A DNA stretch of 64,000 nt from Neoceratodus forsteri (taxonomy: Eukaryota; Chordata; Ceratodontiformes; Ceratodontidae), in assembly GCA_016271365.2 (NCBI GenBank), contig CM057453.1, positions 501,245,001-501,309,000 on the forward strand. The letters are read 5' to 3'. How positions within the stretch are numbered: position 1 is the stretch's first letter; the number at the start of each line of letters is the position of its first letter. Of this stretch, positions 42,929-54,389 are shown one piece after another. Under the pieces are notes generated by a model. That model searched no databases and had not been told where the DNA came from. It saw nothing but the letters and a program-made list of their open reading frames with translations. The position numbers and the translations under genes are program-made.

Positions 42929-44821
42929 CTTCAACTTTTATATTCAGTACAAGAAGTTCAGGATGGATACTCTGCAAGGCCTGCGGCCCTTCCTGCAAAA
43001 AGGGGATTAGATATGCTCTTTAGACATGCAGAATGCTTACCTGCATATCAAGGTTTGCCTTCCTCAGAGGAAGTACTTCAGGTTCTTATTTCAGGGGGTG
43101 CACTACCAGTTCAGGGTATTGATCTTTGGCTTGTCACCTGTGCCATGGGTCTTTATCAAATGCTTAGCAGTGGTGGCAGCAGCCCTTAGGAGGGAGGGAT
43201 GGACTGTATGTCTTCCCCTATCTGGATGACTGGTTGCTCAAAGCTCAGTCAAAGAAACAACTGGCTCAGACCCTCAGGCATACCAGACAGTTGTTCAGTG
43301 CCCCAGGGATTACAGTCAACCTGCCCAAATCAGTCTTGACCCCGTGCCAACATCTCCAGTATATAGGTGCTGTACTGGACACTGCTCAAGGCTCAGCCTT
43401 CCTGCCCAAGGACAGGTTAGAGTGCCTCATAGAGCAAGCCCAGGTACTTTAAACAAGAGGTATGTCATGGACAGGACATTCCTGAGACTGCTGGGCCTTC
43501 TGGCAGTGGCCAATGTTACGGTACCCCCCTGGCACGGCTGCACATGAGGATCCCCCAATGGACATTAAGAGTCCAGTGGGATCAATGTACCAATGATCTA
43601 GAACAGAAGGTTCTAGTCACATCCTCTGTAAAGAAGGTGCTCCAGTGGTGGATGGAACCCAGCAACTTGCTCAAAGGGGTTACCTTCCTAATCCCCTCCC
43701 CCATCAGATCTTCGCCGTGGACTCCTAGGGGATGGGCTGGGGCACAACTGGGGTCCCATCAGACATAAGGAACATGAAAAAAGAGTGGAGACTTCCCCTC
43801 CACATAAATGTCCTAGAGATAAGGGCCATTCTGTATGCTCTGCAAGCCTTCCAGAGCCATTTGTCCCTGGGGCATCTGCTGGTGCAGATGGATAACATCA
43901 GTGTAATACACTATATAAACAAGCATGGGGGAACTCATTCTTAACCCCTGTGCAGAGAAGTGATGAGGGTTTGATACTGGGCTCTAGAACAAGATCTAGA
44001 GCTGTCGGGCCATCCATGTTCCAGGTGTCCAAAATGTCCTGGTAGACAAGCTAAACAGGTCGCAATCCAGAATGCATGAGTGGGAGCTGCTGACCTTGGT
44101 AGTCGAAGACCTGTTCAACAGATTGGGTCATCCAGAGTTAGATCTTTTTGTCTCCCCACTCAATGCAGAACTACTGCTTTTTTGCTCATGTGCTCCAGGG
44201 CCTGGAGTTTTCTGGCGAGACGTGTTGTCCTTCTCTTGGAAAGGGAGTTTCCCCTATGTCTTCCCTCCCCTTTCCTCTAATACACAGGTTGCTGATCAAG
44301 CTCCAGATGGAGGGTGCTGCTCTGATTCTCGTAGTCTACTTCTGGCCTTATCAGATCTGGTTCCCCTTGCTGCAGAGGTTGGCAGTGGAACCTCCTGTCC
44401 CTCTGCCCCTGAGCAAAGACTTGCTATCACAGGAGCAGGGCATCCTGGTCCATTCAGACCTTAAGTCACTCAATCTTCATGCATGGCTCCTGAAGACATA
44501 GCCATTGCTGGATTTGAGGTGTCACAAAAGGTGTCGGATGTCATGGTGGCTGCTAGAAAACCTTCCACCAGGGCCACTTATTCCAGAAAGTGGAAGCGGT
44601 TTGCTCTGTTGACCACTTCCATCATTTGGATCCCTTAGCTTGCAAAGTGAATCAGATTCTGAAGTCTTTGCTGTCCTTGTTAGATGCTGAACTGCAATAC
44701 TCTTCCATTAAAGTGCACCTGGCTGCTATTTCAGCCTTCCATGTGCCTATTGATGGCCATATGATGGCACAACTGGAGGTGTCCCGTATGTTCTTGAGAG
44801 GCATTCTGCAGTTGAAGCCTC
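42929..44821 (+). pseudogene. DIRS-like retrotransposon: RT, RNase H and start of tyrosine recombinase
   Basis: RT in broken frames: 'KFRMDTLQGLRPFLQKGD', 'LDMQNAYLHIKVCLPQRKYF', 'LPFGLSPVPWVF'-type and 'FPYLDDWLL' (catalytic YLDD 43,219-43,230). RNase H: 'HINVLEIRAILYALQAF' and 'LLVQMDNISVIHYINKHGGT' (about 43,800-43,940). The linker includes 'LDLFVSPLNAELLLFCSC' and 'LLSQEQGILVHSDLKSLNLH'. The recombinase starts with 'AARKPSTRATYSRKWKRFA' (44,550) and runs to 'FLRGILQLKP' where the provirus enters. DIRS elements integrate by tyrosine recombinase instead of integrase. The gag-like ORF and left terminus are missing; several frameshifts. Confidence 0.85.
44818..44821. repeat. 4-bp target duplication of the provirus, left
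   Basis: CCTC, with CTTC at 61,291-61,294 (one transition). Removing one copy restores the DIRS recombinase frame, as expected for a 4-bp retroviral TSD. Confidence 0.6.
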
Positions 44822-45386
44822 TGTAGACCTGCCAGACCTGCCATCCCTAATGTAGACTACCATTTTCTATTATACAATATGAATCATACCAATATTTACT
44901 GATGCTTGCTATGATGTACTTACAAACCACTATCTAGCAGAAAGATATAATTGTGGTCTTAGCGCGCCACCTACAGGTGTATATATTAGCCATAATACTA
45001 TGATCAGCACAATATAATGAATCATTCTATTGTAACATGAAGGATCTGTAGTCAGCATACTACTTATCACTGTGCATGTGCAACATATAATAGCCTTGGG
45101 TGCGAGTGGCAAACATGTACATCAATAGAAATGCTTTGTCTAGTGTCTCTACTATGCAAATGAACCAGTTACCAGTAACATGACCCTCTTACCTGTAAGT
45201 ATATAACTTTGAGTAAGAGTATTGTTCTCCAAATTTCGTTATGACACCTGGTGTTCAGAGGTTTCGGACTCCCAGCAGGTATTATTGCTGTCCTTTTTAC
45301 ATGTTCTTGGGAATAAACCTTTATTCTGTACACCTGTCTCTTGCATTGTGTTTTGCCATCAGGTTTAGAGCCAGCCAAATCCAGCA
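44822..45386 (+). repeat. 5' LTR of endogenous retrovirus
   Basis: Begins TGTAGACCTGCCAGACCTGC and ends AAATCCAGCA (TG...CA ends), 565 bp. It aligns along its length with 60,767-61,290. TATATAA-type promoter box at 45,200-45,206 (GTAAGTATATAACTTT), AATAAA at 45,312-45,317. About 40 bp near 44,935-44,985 are absent from the 3' copy. Many substitutions separate the two LTRs, so the insertion is old. Confidence 0.9.
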
Positions 45387-45388
45387 AA

Positions 45389-45406
45389 TGGCAACCATGG
45401 CACAGA
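45389..45406 (+). promoter_or_regulatory. Candidate primer-binding site
   Basis: TGGCAACCATGGCACAGA starts two bases after the LTR. It begins with TGG, as primer sites complementary to a tRNA CCA end do, but I could not match the rest to a tRNA I know. Confidence 0.4.
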
Positions 45407-45715
45407 CCTGATTGGTCAGGACTGACCCAGTCGAGCAAAAGGTGTACAGACAAGGGAACGGGCACGGGAAGTACGAAGGCACTCAAACCTACACCCACCC
45501 ATTCAACCAATACAGACTATCTTCCAGGCCCTCTGCACCCTGAATGTGATGGGAACCACGAAGGTGTTCGAACCTATGCCCTGCACTCACCAGTGGCACT
45601 GGTCTGGGGAAATCTGTGTCCCAAATGTGTAACTTGTCTAGTTGTGGAGCACAAGGTGGATCACTATGCCTTGGATTCCGGGCTAGTGAAGGAAGAGGGG
45701 AACCTTCCAAAATGG

Positions 45716-46046
45716 CCATAAGCAGTAAGTTCAAATTGGACATATCAAACTTTCTAACCTCCTATGGAGGTTGGGGCAATTTTGTGCTGGATGTGAAATC
45801 GTGCGGTCACCCAATACAGTATGTGTGCATGCTGTATTCAGAGACCAAACCTATGGTCAAGAAACATGACCAAAGAGGAGTAATGGCTGCCGCCCTGTAC
45901 ACTGCACTACAGTCAGTAGAAATGGAGGTCCCTGCTCTGGAAAAGGAGCTGGGCTCCAAATCCCGAGAAATGGGTGAGCAGCGGAGAGAGCTGGAAAAAG
46001 AAATTGAAAGTTTCAGAAACGAGATGCAGAATGAAATGAAATGTAC

Positions 46047-46077
<31 letters not shown>

Positions 46078-47562
46078 CAGAATATTGCTAGGTGGAGAGA
46101 GGATTGTGAAAGGTTACAGCAGGATAAGAAGCAAGCATTACAGCTGAATGCTGTGTTGACTGATTCAAATGAAATGTTGCGGCGTGAGAATGAGGAGTTG
46201 TATGATGAGACTGGGAAATGTCAGGAAGCACTGGACAGGAAGATCAGGGAAAATTGAGAAGCAAGTGCCACGTATAGAGTTTTGCCAAACAGTGTTAGCA
46301 AAGGACAGCACAAAGGAAGAGTAGATCATTCTATGTGTAGAGCAAAGATGTCAAGATTATGTCAGCAGTTGGCAATCCTGAAGGGTCATGTGAAAGCTTT
46401 GCCGTATGCCCCGCCTATTAACCTGTCATCATTGGAAGGTGAAGGCAATGATGGAGAGTTCCAAGATGGTGGTCCTTAGGATGCCGGAGGGTTGAGGTCT
46501 CACCCACACCCAGTAGGCATCTTGAGTAAGTCTGACAAGACTGATGTTGAGGCCTTGATCGAGCAAACAGTCACCAAGGAAGGAATCACTGAGGTACAGT
46601 CGCTGACGATTCGACAAGCCATGGGCAACCTGTTAAAAAGGGAAGTGGAACAGCATAGCCTCCTTCAGGGTGTGGCCGCCGCCATGGCCGAGGCAGTAGT
46701 CAAGTCCATGTCAGTACAAATGGGGCCCACCCTGAATACTCTTTAGTCCGCACAAGCCATCCAAATGATTGCGGACAAAGTAGGCCGGATGGCCTCTGGC
46801 GACAATTTAAGTTGACATTTGGAAAAGGTTTGAAATCAGTGCAAAATGCTCAGACTTCCAGCTGAGCATAGAGTTCAGGTTTTGAAACAAACTGTAGATC
46901 TCACATTGTGGGCCAAGTTACTGGAAGTGGTGCGTCATGATGCTCGGGCCCGATTTGACATAGTAGCAGCAAGCCATCTGGCAGTGCACAACCCCAATTT
47001 GGTCAGCGTGATGATAGCTCATCCAGTGAAGCAATACGCCAAGAGACCTCAGCCTGGTATGACTGCTGCTTGTGGCTTGCCTATCAATTGGGCAAAGAGT
47101 TGGCCCGAGGAAATCGCAGATCAAGATTCAGTTGAGTACAAGAGCCTGTTCTTAAAAAACATGCTGCCGAGCCTTCACAAGAAGGTTGAGGCATCCGTGT
47201 TCCTGAGATGGGAACGCTTCAGTATCATGGACAAAGTACAACGCGAGTACCAAATCTTTGCGTGTCACCTGGCTTCAGGCTCAAAGGCCAAAGTGGCCGT
47301 GGTACAGAACAGCACCAAGTCCTCCACCCAGTATGTGGTGGAATGGAAATCAAAGGATTCCCAAAAGGACAAGCCCTCGAGCAAGAACCAACACCGGGAG
47401 CGACATAGGTTCTTTCAGCAGCAAAATGAGAAGAGGAACAATGGACAAAAACAGCAGTCCAACCCTTCATACAAAGAGTTGGCCAAGGAAAACAACTGGC
47501 TCCAGGAGTTTAAGGCCAAAGTCCAATTACTTTCAGCAGCTATTCCGTCTGCACCTCCATAG
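45716..47562 (+). pseudogene. gag: ERV gag (structural polyprotein), no CCHC knuckle
   Basis: Starts at ATG 45,712-45,716 region ('MAISSKFKLDISNFLTSYGG'). The first frame ends in a Glu/Lys/Arg-rich coiled coil (about 45,940-46,040) and is broken by a (GA)n run at 46,053-46,076. Further coiled-coil and linker blocks at 46,282-46,479 and 46,492-46,746 follow. A 238-codon open block (46,846-47,562) resembles a capsid-like helical region and then a very basic Gln/Lys/Arg-rich tail ('KPSSKNQHRERHRFFQQQNE'). I find no C-x2-C-x4-H-x4-C knuckle. Frame changes separate the blocks. Assembly role is inferred from position. Confidence 0.75.
46053..46077. repeat. (GA)n microsatellite inside gag
   Basis: About 12 GA repeats follow a TGTGT, just at the point where the gag frame is lost. 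Slippage here is a likely cause of the frameshift. Confidence 0.85.
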
Positions 47563-47704
47563 CAGGATGAGCCCCGATGGGGATGCACAATCAAAGTCTC
47601 CATATTCTGAGCTTGTCCAAATGTTGTGAGAGGTAGATTCCCACCTCCAGTCAGAAGAAGAGGGATTGGACTGATGGTGTCAGGCCCCGGTTTGCATCAT
47701 CATC

Positions 47705-48115
47705 ATGGTGACTGATGATTCCTGCCGCCTATGTATAGAAGCGCTGGTTGGGGGCCGCCAGCCGGAATTACTCCTAGATAGGGGCGCCGCTGTTTCAGTG
47801 CTGCATCAGGAGGATCTGCAGCTATCTTTTTGGTCAGCAGGAAAGGCCTCTTCCACACAGACCTTCGAGGGAACTGTAGACACAACATACTGGTCCCATC
47901 CCATACCAGTCATCGTGGTACTTTGGAAGTGACACATCATTTTGACATGGTTTTCAAAGGGTTGTAATTCTGATTTCCTAAATAAATAAACATTGTGGTC
48001 TTATGTCACCATCAAACCACCCTGGGAATTGATTTTCTCTCACATTACAGATGCGTCCTGGATTTATCCAATAGGCTATTACTTCAGATACCTGGCCAGT
48101 ACCACATGCTCCTCA
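47705..48115 (+). pseudogene. pro: ERV protease (aspartic), broken
   Basis: 'LLDRGAAVSVL' at 47,768-47,800 is the retropepsin active-site motif, with the Thr/Ser after the catalytic Asp changed to Arg (47,780-47,782). The flap/C-terminal part ('LGIDFLSHYRCVLDLSNRLL', about 48,027-48,086) resumes after a short L2 tail insertion at 47,945-47,990 and a frame change. Retropepsins cleave Gag and Gag-Pol; this copy cannot. An inverted SINE then separates it from the RT. Confidence 0.75.
47945..47990 (+). mobile_element. Very short L2 3'-tail insertion
   Basis: CAAAGGGTTGTAATTCTGAT and CCTAAATAAATAAAC match the last bases of L2-c. It interrupts the protease frame. Confidence 0.6.
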
Positions 48116-48239
48116 TTTTTGACTCACATGTGTAGCAGCTGTAAAGATAATTTTTTTTGTACATTCTTTTTATCCTTCTACACACTGGACCACCAGACTC
48201 TCTCCAGTGGGACACTCGAGCAACCTGATCCTGCCCACC

Positions 48240-48764
48240 TGAGATCCCCAGCCCTACTTACCGGATGAGGAAGACCTCCCTCACTCCTGGTCCGCAGACC
48301 CCCAGGATTTAGTTCCCCAGGGCAGGACCGCCAACTCCTACTGGCGACCTTTCTGAAACTCTAGTGTGCGGCCAGGACTCTGTGAAGGGAGCATTCAGGG
48401 CAGGACGGAGGATCCGGTGCTGGGCGTGGTGATTGGTCCCTGGTCCCACCTTCGCCTACTGGTGGCTCCAGGGATTTGCCCCTATTTCTGTGTTTCCCCG
48501 AGCATGGATGTGGAATGATACCCTGCACATGATGGACATGTTACTGCCCCCATGCATAAGGCATCTGCTGATGCTCCCCCCATGTGTGCATGTCGCTTGG
48601 TGTGGTGACTCTCAGCCACCACCAGGAGATGCTCGAGCAGCGACAAGCAATCCAACCCTCCCCCAGGAAAGGGGAGCAGTCCTCTGGATGCTGGATCCTT
48701 TCCTGCCCCCTGCCGACCCCCGATGGCCCAGGCTCATTCCTGACCCAGCGTCAACAGTATGACG
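48240..48764 (-). mobile_element. SINE-like insertion between protease and RT, minus strand
   Basis: The reverse complement of about 48,600-48,764 shares CATCCAGAGGACTGCTCCCC-type sequence with CATCTGGAGAACTGCCCTCC of the plus-strand SINE at 52,273, in the same order through GGGTCAGG / GGTTCGGG. The tRNA-like head therefore faces right. The left half (48,240-48,560) is more diverged and its boundary is uncertain. Confidence 0.55.
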
Positions 48765-48779
48765 CGAGGTGTGGCATCC

Positions 48780-51009
48780 AGCACCTCAATCCTCAGCACC
48801 ACCGGGCTCCCAGCAGCAGTAAAGATTGATGGGAAGTATGACGTCATCCTCATGCTCCAACACAATGAGCTTTTTCCCCAACTAAGGCCAATTCTGAGAA
48901 AGTATAGCAATGCCTTTGCCAAACACAAACAAGACTGTGGGAGAATGGACACCCTCATACAAGTCACTGGTGATAAATTACCCTGCCAGAGACAATACCC
49001 ATTTTCAGCAGGAGCAATACTCTCTTTGAGGGCCACCATTGACTCCCTTTTGAAACAAGGGGCCATTAGGTCTTGTGTGTCCACAGTCAACTCTCCCATT
49101 TAGCCAGTAAAGAAGCCCAACAATAGTTGGAGGCTCACCCTCTATTACCGTAGACTTAACCAAGTCACTCCTAGTTGTGCACCAACCACGGCCTCTGTCC
49201 CGAATGTGCTTAAATTTCTGAAGCCTGAGCACAAGTGGTTCAGCACATTATACATTTCCAGTGATTTCTGGTAACTCCCATTGGCCCCACAGAGCCAATA
49301 CAGGTTTGCCTTCACTTTTAAAGGATGTCAGTTCACGTGGAACTGCTTCCCACAAAGATTCCACAGCAGCCATTCCCCATTCAACATCCACATGAGGGAT
49401 GCCATACGTGGCTCTCCACACCAGAATGCCTCCTGTAATATGTGGATGATCTTCTTTTGGCCACAACAGGCTAAAAAAACACCCGGAGCTCCTAGATGAG
49501 CTCCTAACACTCCTACAGAGTGCAGGCCTCAAGTGCAATCCTGCAAATGTACAGTTATGCATATCAGAAGTTTTCTTTCAGGGCCTGCACATCACAAGGT
49601 CTTCAGGATTCTCCACTGTCTACTTGTGGCTACCCTGAGACATTTCCTGGGAATAGTCAACAAGGATTTCATTTGCAGCTTTGCACAGAAGGCCACACCC
49701 CTGTATGAGTTGCTGAAGAAAGATGTCCCCTGGCAGTGGGGACCAGAACACACAGCTGATGTCACTTCTCTGAAAAAGGCTTTGACCTCTGCTCCAGCAC
49801 TGGTCAATCCTAACCCTGAACTTTCATTCCACTTGGAAACTGCCACCTCTGAGGTGGGTATGTCAGCAGTTCTTGCACAAAAGGCCAATGGCAAATTGAG
49901 GCCTATTGCCTATACCTCCCAGGTGCTCTTTTTGGTAGAGCAGAAGTACTCCCTATGTGAGAGGAATCTGCTGGCAACCTTCTGTGCTGTCAAACACTTC
50001 ACCTACATCATAGGGTTTTCCCCTATAGTGCTGCACACCAATCACACCCCCTACCAACTTCCTATTGACAGATAGAATCAAGGATGGCAATGAGCCTAAC
50101 ACCAGACTCACCCATTGGTCTCTTCTTTTTACAGGATCGAGATATTACCGTGCTTCCCACCAAAATGCCCTCCACTTTGGCAAATGTTCTCCTATACCAA
50201 GGAGATCCACATGAGTGTGGCCTAGAGTCACTCACCCTGCCAGAACCAGGTCCTTTCATCCCTGCCAAAGAGAGCAACCTTAAAGACCCTGCACTACGTC
50301 ACATCTTTACAGTTGGATCCTACTTCTACCATGAAGGAGAGAGCAAATTGCAGGCTTTGGGGTGTTGGTCCTTCTTCCAGCAGGTGACACTTTTGAGGTG
50401 TCCAGGAAGTGCACTGTTAAATCTTCACAGCATGCAGAACTTGCTGCAGTTGCCTGTGCCCTGGAAATCATCCATGGCTAAGGAGAAGACGATACCATCC
50501 TCTTCCTGGTTTCTTCCTGGATGTGCAGTTCCTTGGTGGAGTTTCTTCCTTTCTGGAAGGCCCATGATTGTGCCTCTTCAGAAGGTACCCATGTGAAATA
50601 CAGGGACCTGTTCATTCACATTGTCAGCCTCACTGAGCAATTCATGTTTAGGCTATACATACACAAGGTTAAGGCCCACTCAAAGACTGAACTTTTCCAT
50701 GAATACAATGATCGAGCAGGCACCTTAGCCAAAGATGTGCGGGGAGATATGGACCATACCCCTGCCCCCATTACAACACACACAGTGTGTGCACACAAAA
50801 GGACCAAAGTGGTCCCCCTGGATCTAACTGTAGTACAGCTGGCAGATCCAGAGATAAAGGAGGTATATGAATACCTCTCCAAGGAAACAGAGAAAGCAAT
50901 GACTTTGAATAACCCATTCAAAAGACATTCTGACAACCTCCATCTTTCCCAGGATCAGAAGTTGGTCCTGTATCACTCAGGTGATCAAAAACTTTGGGGG
51001 ATCCCCTAA
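48780..51009 (+). pseudogene. pol: ERV pol: reverse transcriptase, connection and RNase H
   Basis: The RT begins 'LRPILRKYSNAFAKHKQDCG' and 'IDSLLKQGAIRSCVSTVNSP', where a TGG-to-TAG change stops it (49,101-49,103), then 'PVKKPNNSWRLTLYYRRLNQ' and 'QYRFAFTFKGCQFTWNCFPQ'. The catalytic box YVDD is at 49,439-49,450 in another frame, with 'LLLATT' after it. The connection/RNase-H-like region follows ('ALVNPNPELSFHLETATSEV', 'GKLRPIAYTSQVL', 'EQKYSLCERNLLATFCAVKH'). A second RNase H tail has 'IHKVKAHSKTELFHEYNDRA' (50,655-50,725), typical of retroviral RNase H. At least six frame changes. Inactive. Confidence 0.85.
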
Positions 51010-51993
51010 ACACTCCGATCAGAATTCATCCATCAGGTCCATGACACCCCTACAGGTGGACACCAAGGGGTGGACAAGACTCTGCAGATACTGAAAATTG
51101 TGGGCTGGTGGCCTGGAATGACAACAGATGTCCAACACTATGTGGACAGTTGCATTACCTGTGCACAGAACAACCCTATCCCAGGCAAGAAAAATGCTAA
51201 ACTGCTTCCTCAAAGGCAATCAGGCCCCTGGAATGTACTTCAGATTGATTTCATTGGGCTCTTGCCTACCACTATCAGAACTAACAAGTATGCACTTGTG
51301 ATCACTGACTTGTTCTCAAAATGGGTAGAAGCCTTCCCATGTAAGGCTGCTATGGTGAAGGCCACTGCCAGAATCCTGGTGGATTACATATTCACTAGGT
51401 GGGGCCTACCTCTCAAGGTGGACTCTGATAAAGGGACTACCTTCACAGGACAACTAATGCAAGAATGTTTGGAGTTATTGGGAGTTAGCCAAAAGTTTCA
51501 CATAGCATACCATCCTCAGTCATATGGACCAGTGGAGAGAACCAACAGGCAAATAAAACTGATGTTGAATAAGTTTGAGAACCCAAAAGCCAAAAGTTGG
51601 GATACTTTGTTGCCTTTACTCCTAATGGCAACCAGAGCTACCCCAGCTGCAGTAGCCCAGTGTACACCCTTCGAGATGATGACTGGAAGGCAAATGAGAT
51701 TACCAGAACATCTGTGGATTGATCTAAACACCCCAACTGTGGACAGAGTGTCGGTGGATGCTTATGTCACGCAACTGAGGGACAATCTTGTCCAGATCTA
51801 CCTGTTTGCCGCCGAGAATTTGGGCAAGGCCCAACAATGGTCCAAAATGTACTTTGATAAGAATGTCAAAGAAGTTGTTTGGCAAGTAGGAGACCAAGTA
51901 ATGGTGCTGAAATTTTCCACCCCTGCTCACCCATTTGCAAACAAATGGGCCGGCTCCTATGACCTCATCAACAAACTAAGCCCTGCTGTCTAC
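51010..51993 (+). pseudogene. pol: ERV pol: integrase, most of the protein in one open frame
   Basis: An HHCC zinc domain ('HQVHDTPTGGHQG' then 'CITCAQ') precedes an RNase-H-fold core. The catalytic triad is visible: Asp in 'QIDFIG' (51,247-51,249), Asp in 'SDKGTTF' (51,427-51,429) and Glu in 'GPVERTN' (51,535-51,537), with 35 residues between the last two (D,D-35-E). A C-terminal GPY/F-like module 'KWAGSYDLINKLSPAVY' ends at the CR1 insertion. The open frame spans 51,070-52,014. The last 14 or so codons come from the CR1 tail. The true C-terminus ('KWYHANQLKLYKDD', stop 58,676-58,678) is on the far side of the CR1. Confidence 0.9.
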
Positions 51994-52272
51994 CATACAA
52001 ACATACGAAAGTAGCCAGCAGAAGGAGATCACATAGTCTATCTTGTCTGCTTGAATTGTTTCTGGGTCTCTGTTTTACCTTTACTCTAGTGCCCCTGTCC
52101 CCCCCTCCCCCTCTCCCATCCCTCTTCCCCTTCCACTTCCCTGGTCCCATGACTTCCCTCTGTGTTTGTCCCAGAATCTTTTGAAAAATCCCATTGTCTT
52201 AGCCACCACCACCTCCTCTGGCAGCTCATTCCAGTCTGACACCACCCTTTCTGTAAGTAAAATGCTTTCTCA

Positions 52273-52792
52273 TGCCAGCCCACTGGTGCAGAGGCAAAGC
52301 GTCCGTCTGCGGTGCTGACATCCCGGGTTCGGGAACAGATTTGGGAGTCAGAGGGCCGGCCATGGGGAGAAGGATTGAGCATCTGGAGAACTGCCCTCCT
52401 TCTCTGGGAGGAGGGGAGCTGAGTGTCTGGTGCACTACGGACCCCTGGTGGAGGCCGGGGTTCCACAGCAACTGGCGATATCATGTATGGGGGGGCAGGA
52501 CGGATGCCGGATGTCAATGCATGTCCCCGCACCCGGGGCTTTAACATTAGAAAAAAGCCAGTCCCTCTGTATGACGCCAGCTATGCCACCATCCCTGCTA
52601 CCCACCAGTGTCTGCTGGGAGGGATCCCACTCCTGCAGCCCCGATCTGGGGGAGTAAGCCTGGTCTCACCTACCCCAGTGTCCATCGGGAGGGGGTGCCT
52701 GCCTGGCGGCCCTGATCAGGGGGGCAAACCTGAGCATGGTGGGGCGGTCAGTGGAGTGGGGCTGAGCTCTGATCGGGGGTTCTGAAGAAAAC
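52273..52792 (+). mobile_element. tRNA-derived SINE (520 bp) with 14-bp target duplication
   Basis: Flanked by AAAATGCTTTCTCA at 52,259-52,272 and 52,793-52,806 (perfect). The head has CACTGGTGCAGAGGCAAAGC (box A region) and CGGGTTCGGGAACAG (box B-like), 25 bp downstream. The GC-rich body is about 450 bp and the tail is AAGAAAAC. It is inserted in the 3' UTR of the CR1. A related copy is inverted at 48.2-48.76 kb. Confidence 0.85.
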
Positions 52793-52807
52793 AAAATGCT
52801 TTCTCAC

Positions 52808-54366
52808 ATCTCTCCTGTATCTTACCCCCACTAGCTGTAGGCTATGCCCTTGTGTGGGGGTGGTGTTGTCTCTCTTATTGAAGAGACCCCAGCACTCTAC
52901 TTTGTTTACTCCCTTAAAGTACTTGAAGGTCTCTATCATATCCCCCTTTTGCCTCCTCTCTTCCAGGGAGTACATCCTTAGGGCTCCTAGCCTCTCTTCG
53001 TATGACCTGTCCTGCTGTCCCCTGATCATTTTAGTTGCTCTCCTCTGACCCCTTCCAGCAGTATAATGTCCTCTTTTTAGGTACGGGTGCCAATATCTCA
53101 CTCCATATTCCAAATGTGATCTTACCAGTGACCTATACAATGGCAAAATAACCTTGCTGTGTCTACTACTAAATCCTCTTGCAATATATCCCAGCATCCT
53201 GTTTGCTTTTGCTACTGCCTTTTTGCATTGAGTGGACTGTTTCAGATCACTAGTAATTACCACCCCTAGATCCATTTCCTCTTCAGAAACCTCTACTTGA
53301 ACTTTTCCTATGTAGTACTCTGTTTTTGTTTTTTGTGCCCTGATGTGCATCACTTTTCACTTTTTGGCATTGACCCAAGCTGTCATATCCCTGACCATCT
53401 CTCCAGTCTGGCTAGGTCCTCCCTCAACTGTTGTATCCCTTCCTGGGTGTGCACCCTCCCACAGAGCTTGGTGTCGTCAGCAAATAGGCACATCTTGCCC
53501 TGAATGCCATCCCCAATGTCACTTATAAAGATGTTAAACAATATCGGGCACAACACCGACCCCTGTGGAACTCCGCTGGTAACCTCCTTCATACTAGAGG
53601 ATTCCCCCCCTACCAGTACCCTCTGTGTCCTGCCCCTCAATCAGTTTTCTACCCATCTTACTAATTTCTCCCCTACCCCTAGCCCTGTCAGTTTTGCTAT
53701 CAGCCTTCTGTGTGGCACTGAGTTTAAGGCCTTACTAAAGTCCAGGTAAAAGACGTCCGCTGCCTGGCCCTTGTCCACTGCCTTAGTGACCCAATCAGAG
53801 AACTCAGTCAAGTTCATTTGACATGATCTGCCCACCACAAACCGATGCTGCTTCTTGTCCTGCAGACCATTCTCCTCCATGTACCTCACCAGCCGCTTCT
53901 TCAGTTTGGTCTCCATAAATTTACATGCTATTGAAGTCAGGCTGACTGGCCTGTAGTTGTCCTGGTCCTCCTTGGGTCCACTCTTGTGGAGCAACACTAT
54001 GTGGGCTGTTCTCCATTCCTTTGGCACTACCCCCAAATCTAGGGATCTATTGAATAGAATTGTCAGCGGGCCTGTCAGTTCCTCTGCCAATTCCTTGAGT
54101 ACCCTGTGGTGTACCTTATCTGGACCTGGGGATTTATCTATCCTCAGTGCCATCAGCCCTGCCCTCACTCTGTCGATCCCAATGACCCCTATGGGGTCTA
54201 CCCCAGCTTCCTTTCTTTCTATTCCTGCTTGTAGTATTGCTCCCCTCCTTCTCCAGTGTAAAGACGGAGCAGAAGTATTCATTTAATGAATACTTTAATG
54301 AGCCTCTCTCTGCTACCCCCATCATCCACTCTGACCCTAGCTCACCCAGTGAGTGGCTCCTAGTGG
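52808..54366 (-). pseudogene. CR1 ORF2, reverse transcriptase (in ERV integrase)
   Basis: Minus strand order: 'SLNEYFCSVFTLE' (54,270), 'IDKSPGPDKVHHRVLKELAE' (54,150), 'NYRPVSLTSIACKFMET', 'FYLDFSKALNSVPHRRLIAK' (53,720), then after a frame change 'VTSGVPQGSVLCPILFNIFI' and 'MCLFADDTKLCGRV' (53,480). A second frame change is followed by 'EEMDLGVVITSDLKQSTQCK', 'SLVRSHLEYGVRYWHPYL' and '[20 protein letters not shown]'. Blocks of 213, 85 and 201 codons are open, so this CR1 is one of the best preserved here. The catalytic FADD is intact; two or three frameshifts kill it. Confidence 0.9.
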
Positions 54367-54389
54367 AATTGGCCATAGGTGCAGCAAAA

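Noticed and set aside
45389..45406. Assigning a specific tRNA primer to the provirus
   Set aside because: The 18 bases start with TGG but match no tRNA 3' end that I can recall with confidence, so only a candidate site is given.
52273..52345. Possible tRNA gene on the plus strand
   Set aside because: It lies at the start of a 520-bp element with a 14-bp target duplication; box B is degenerate. It is a SINE.
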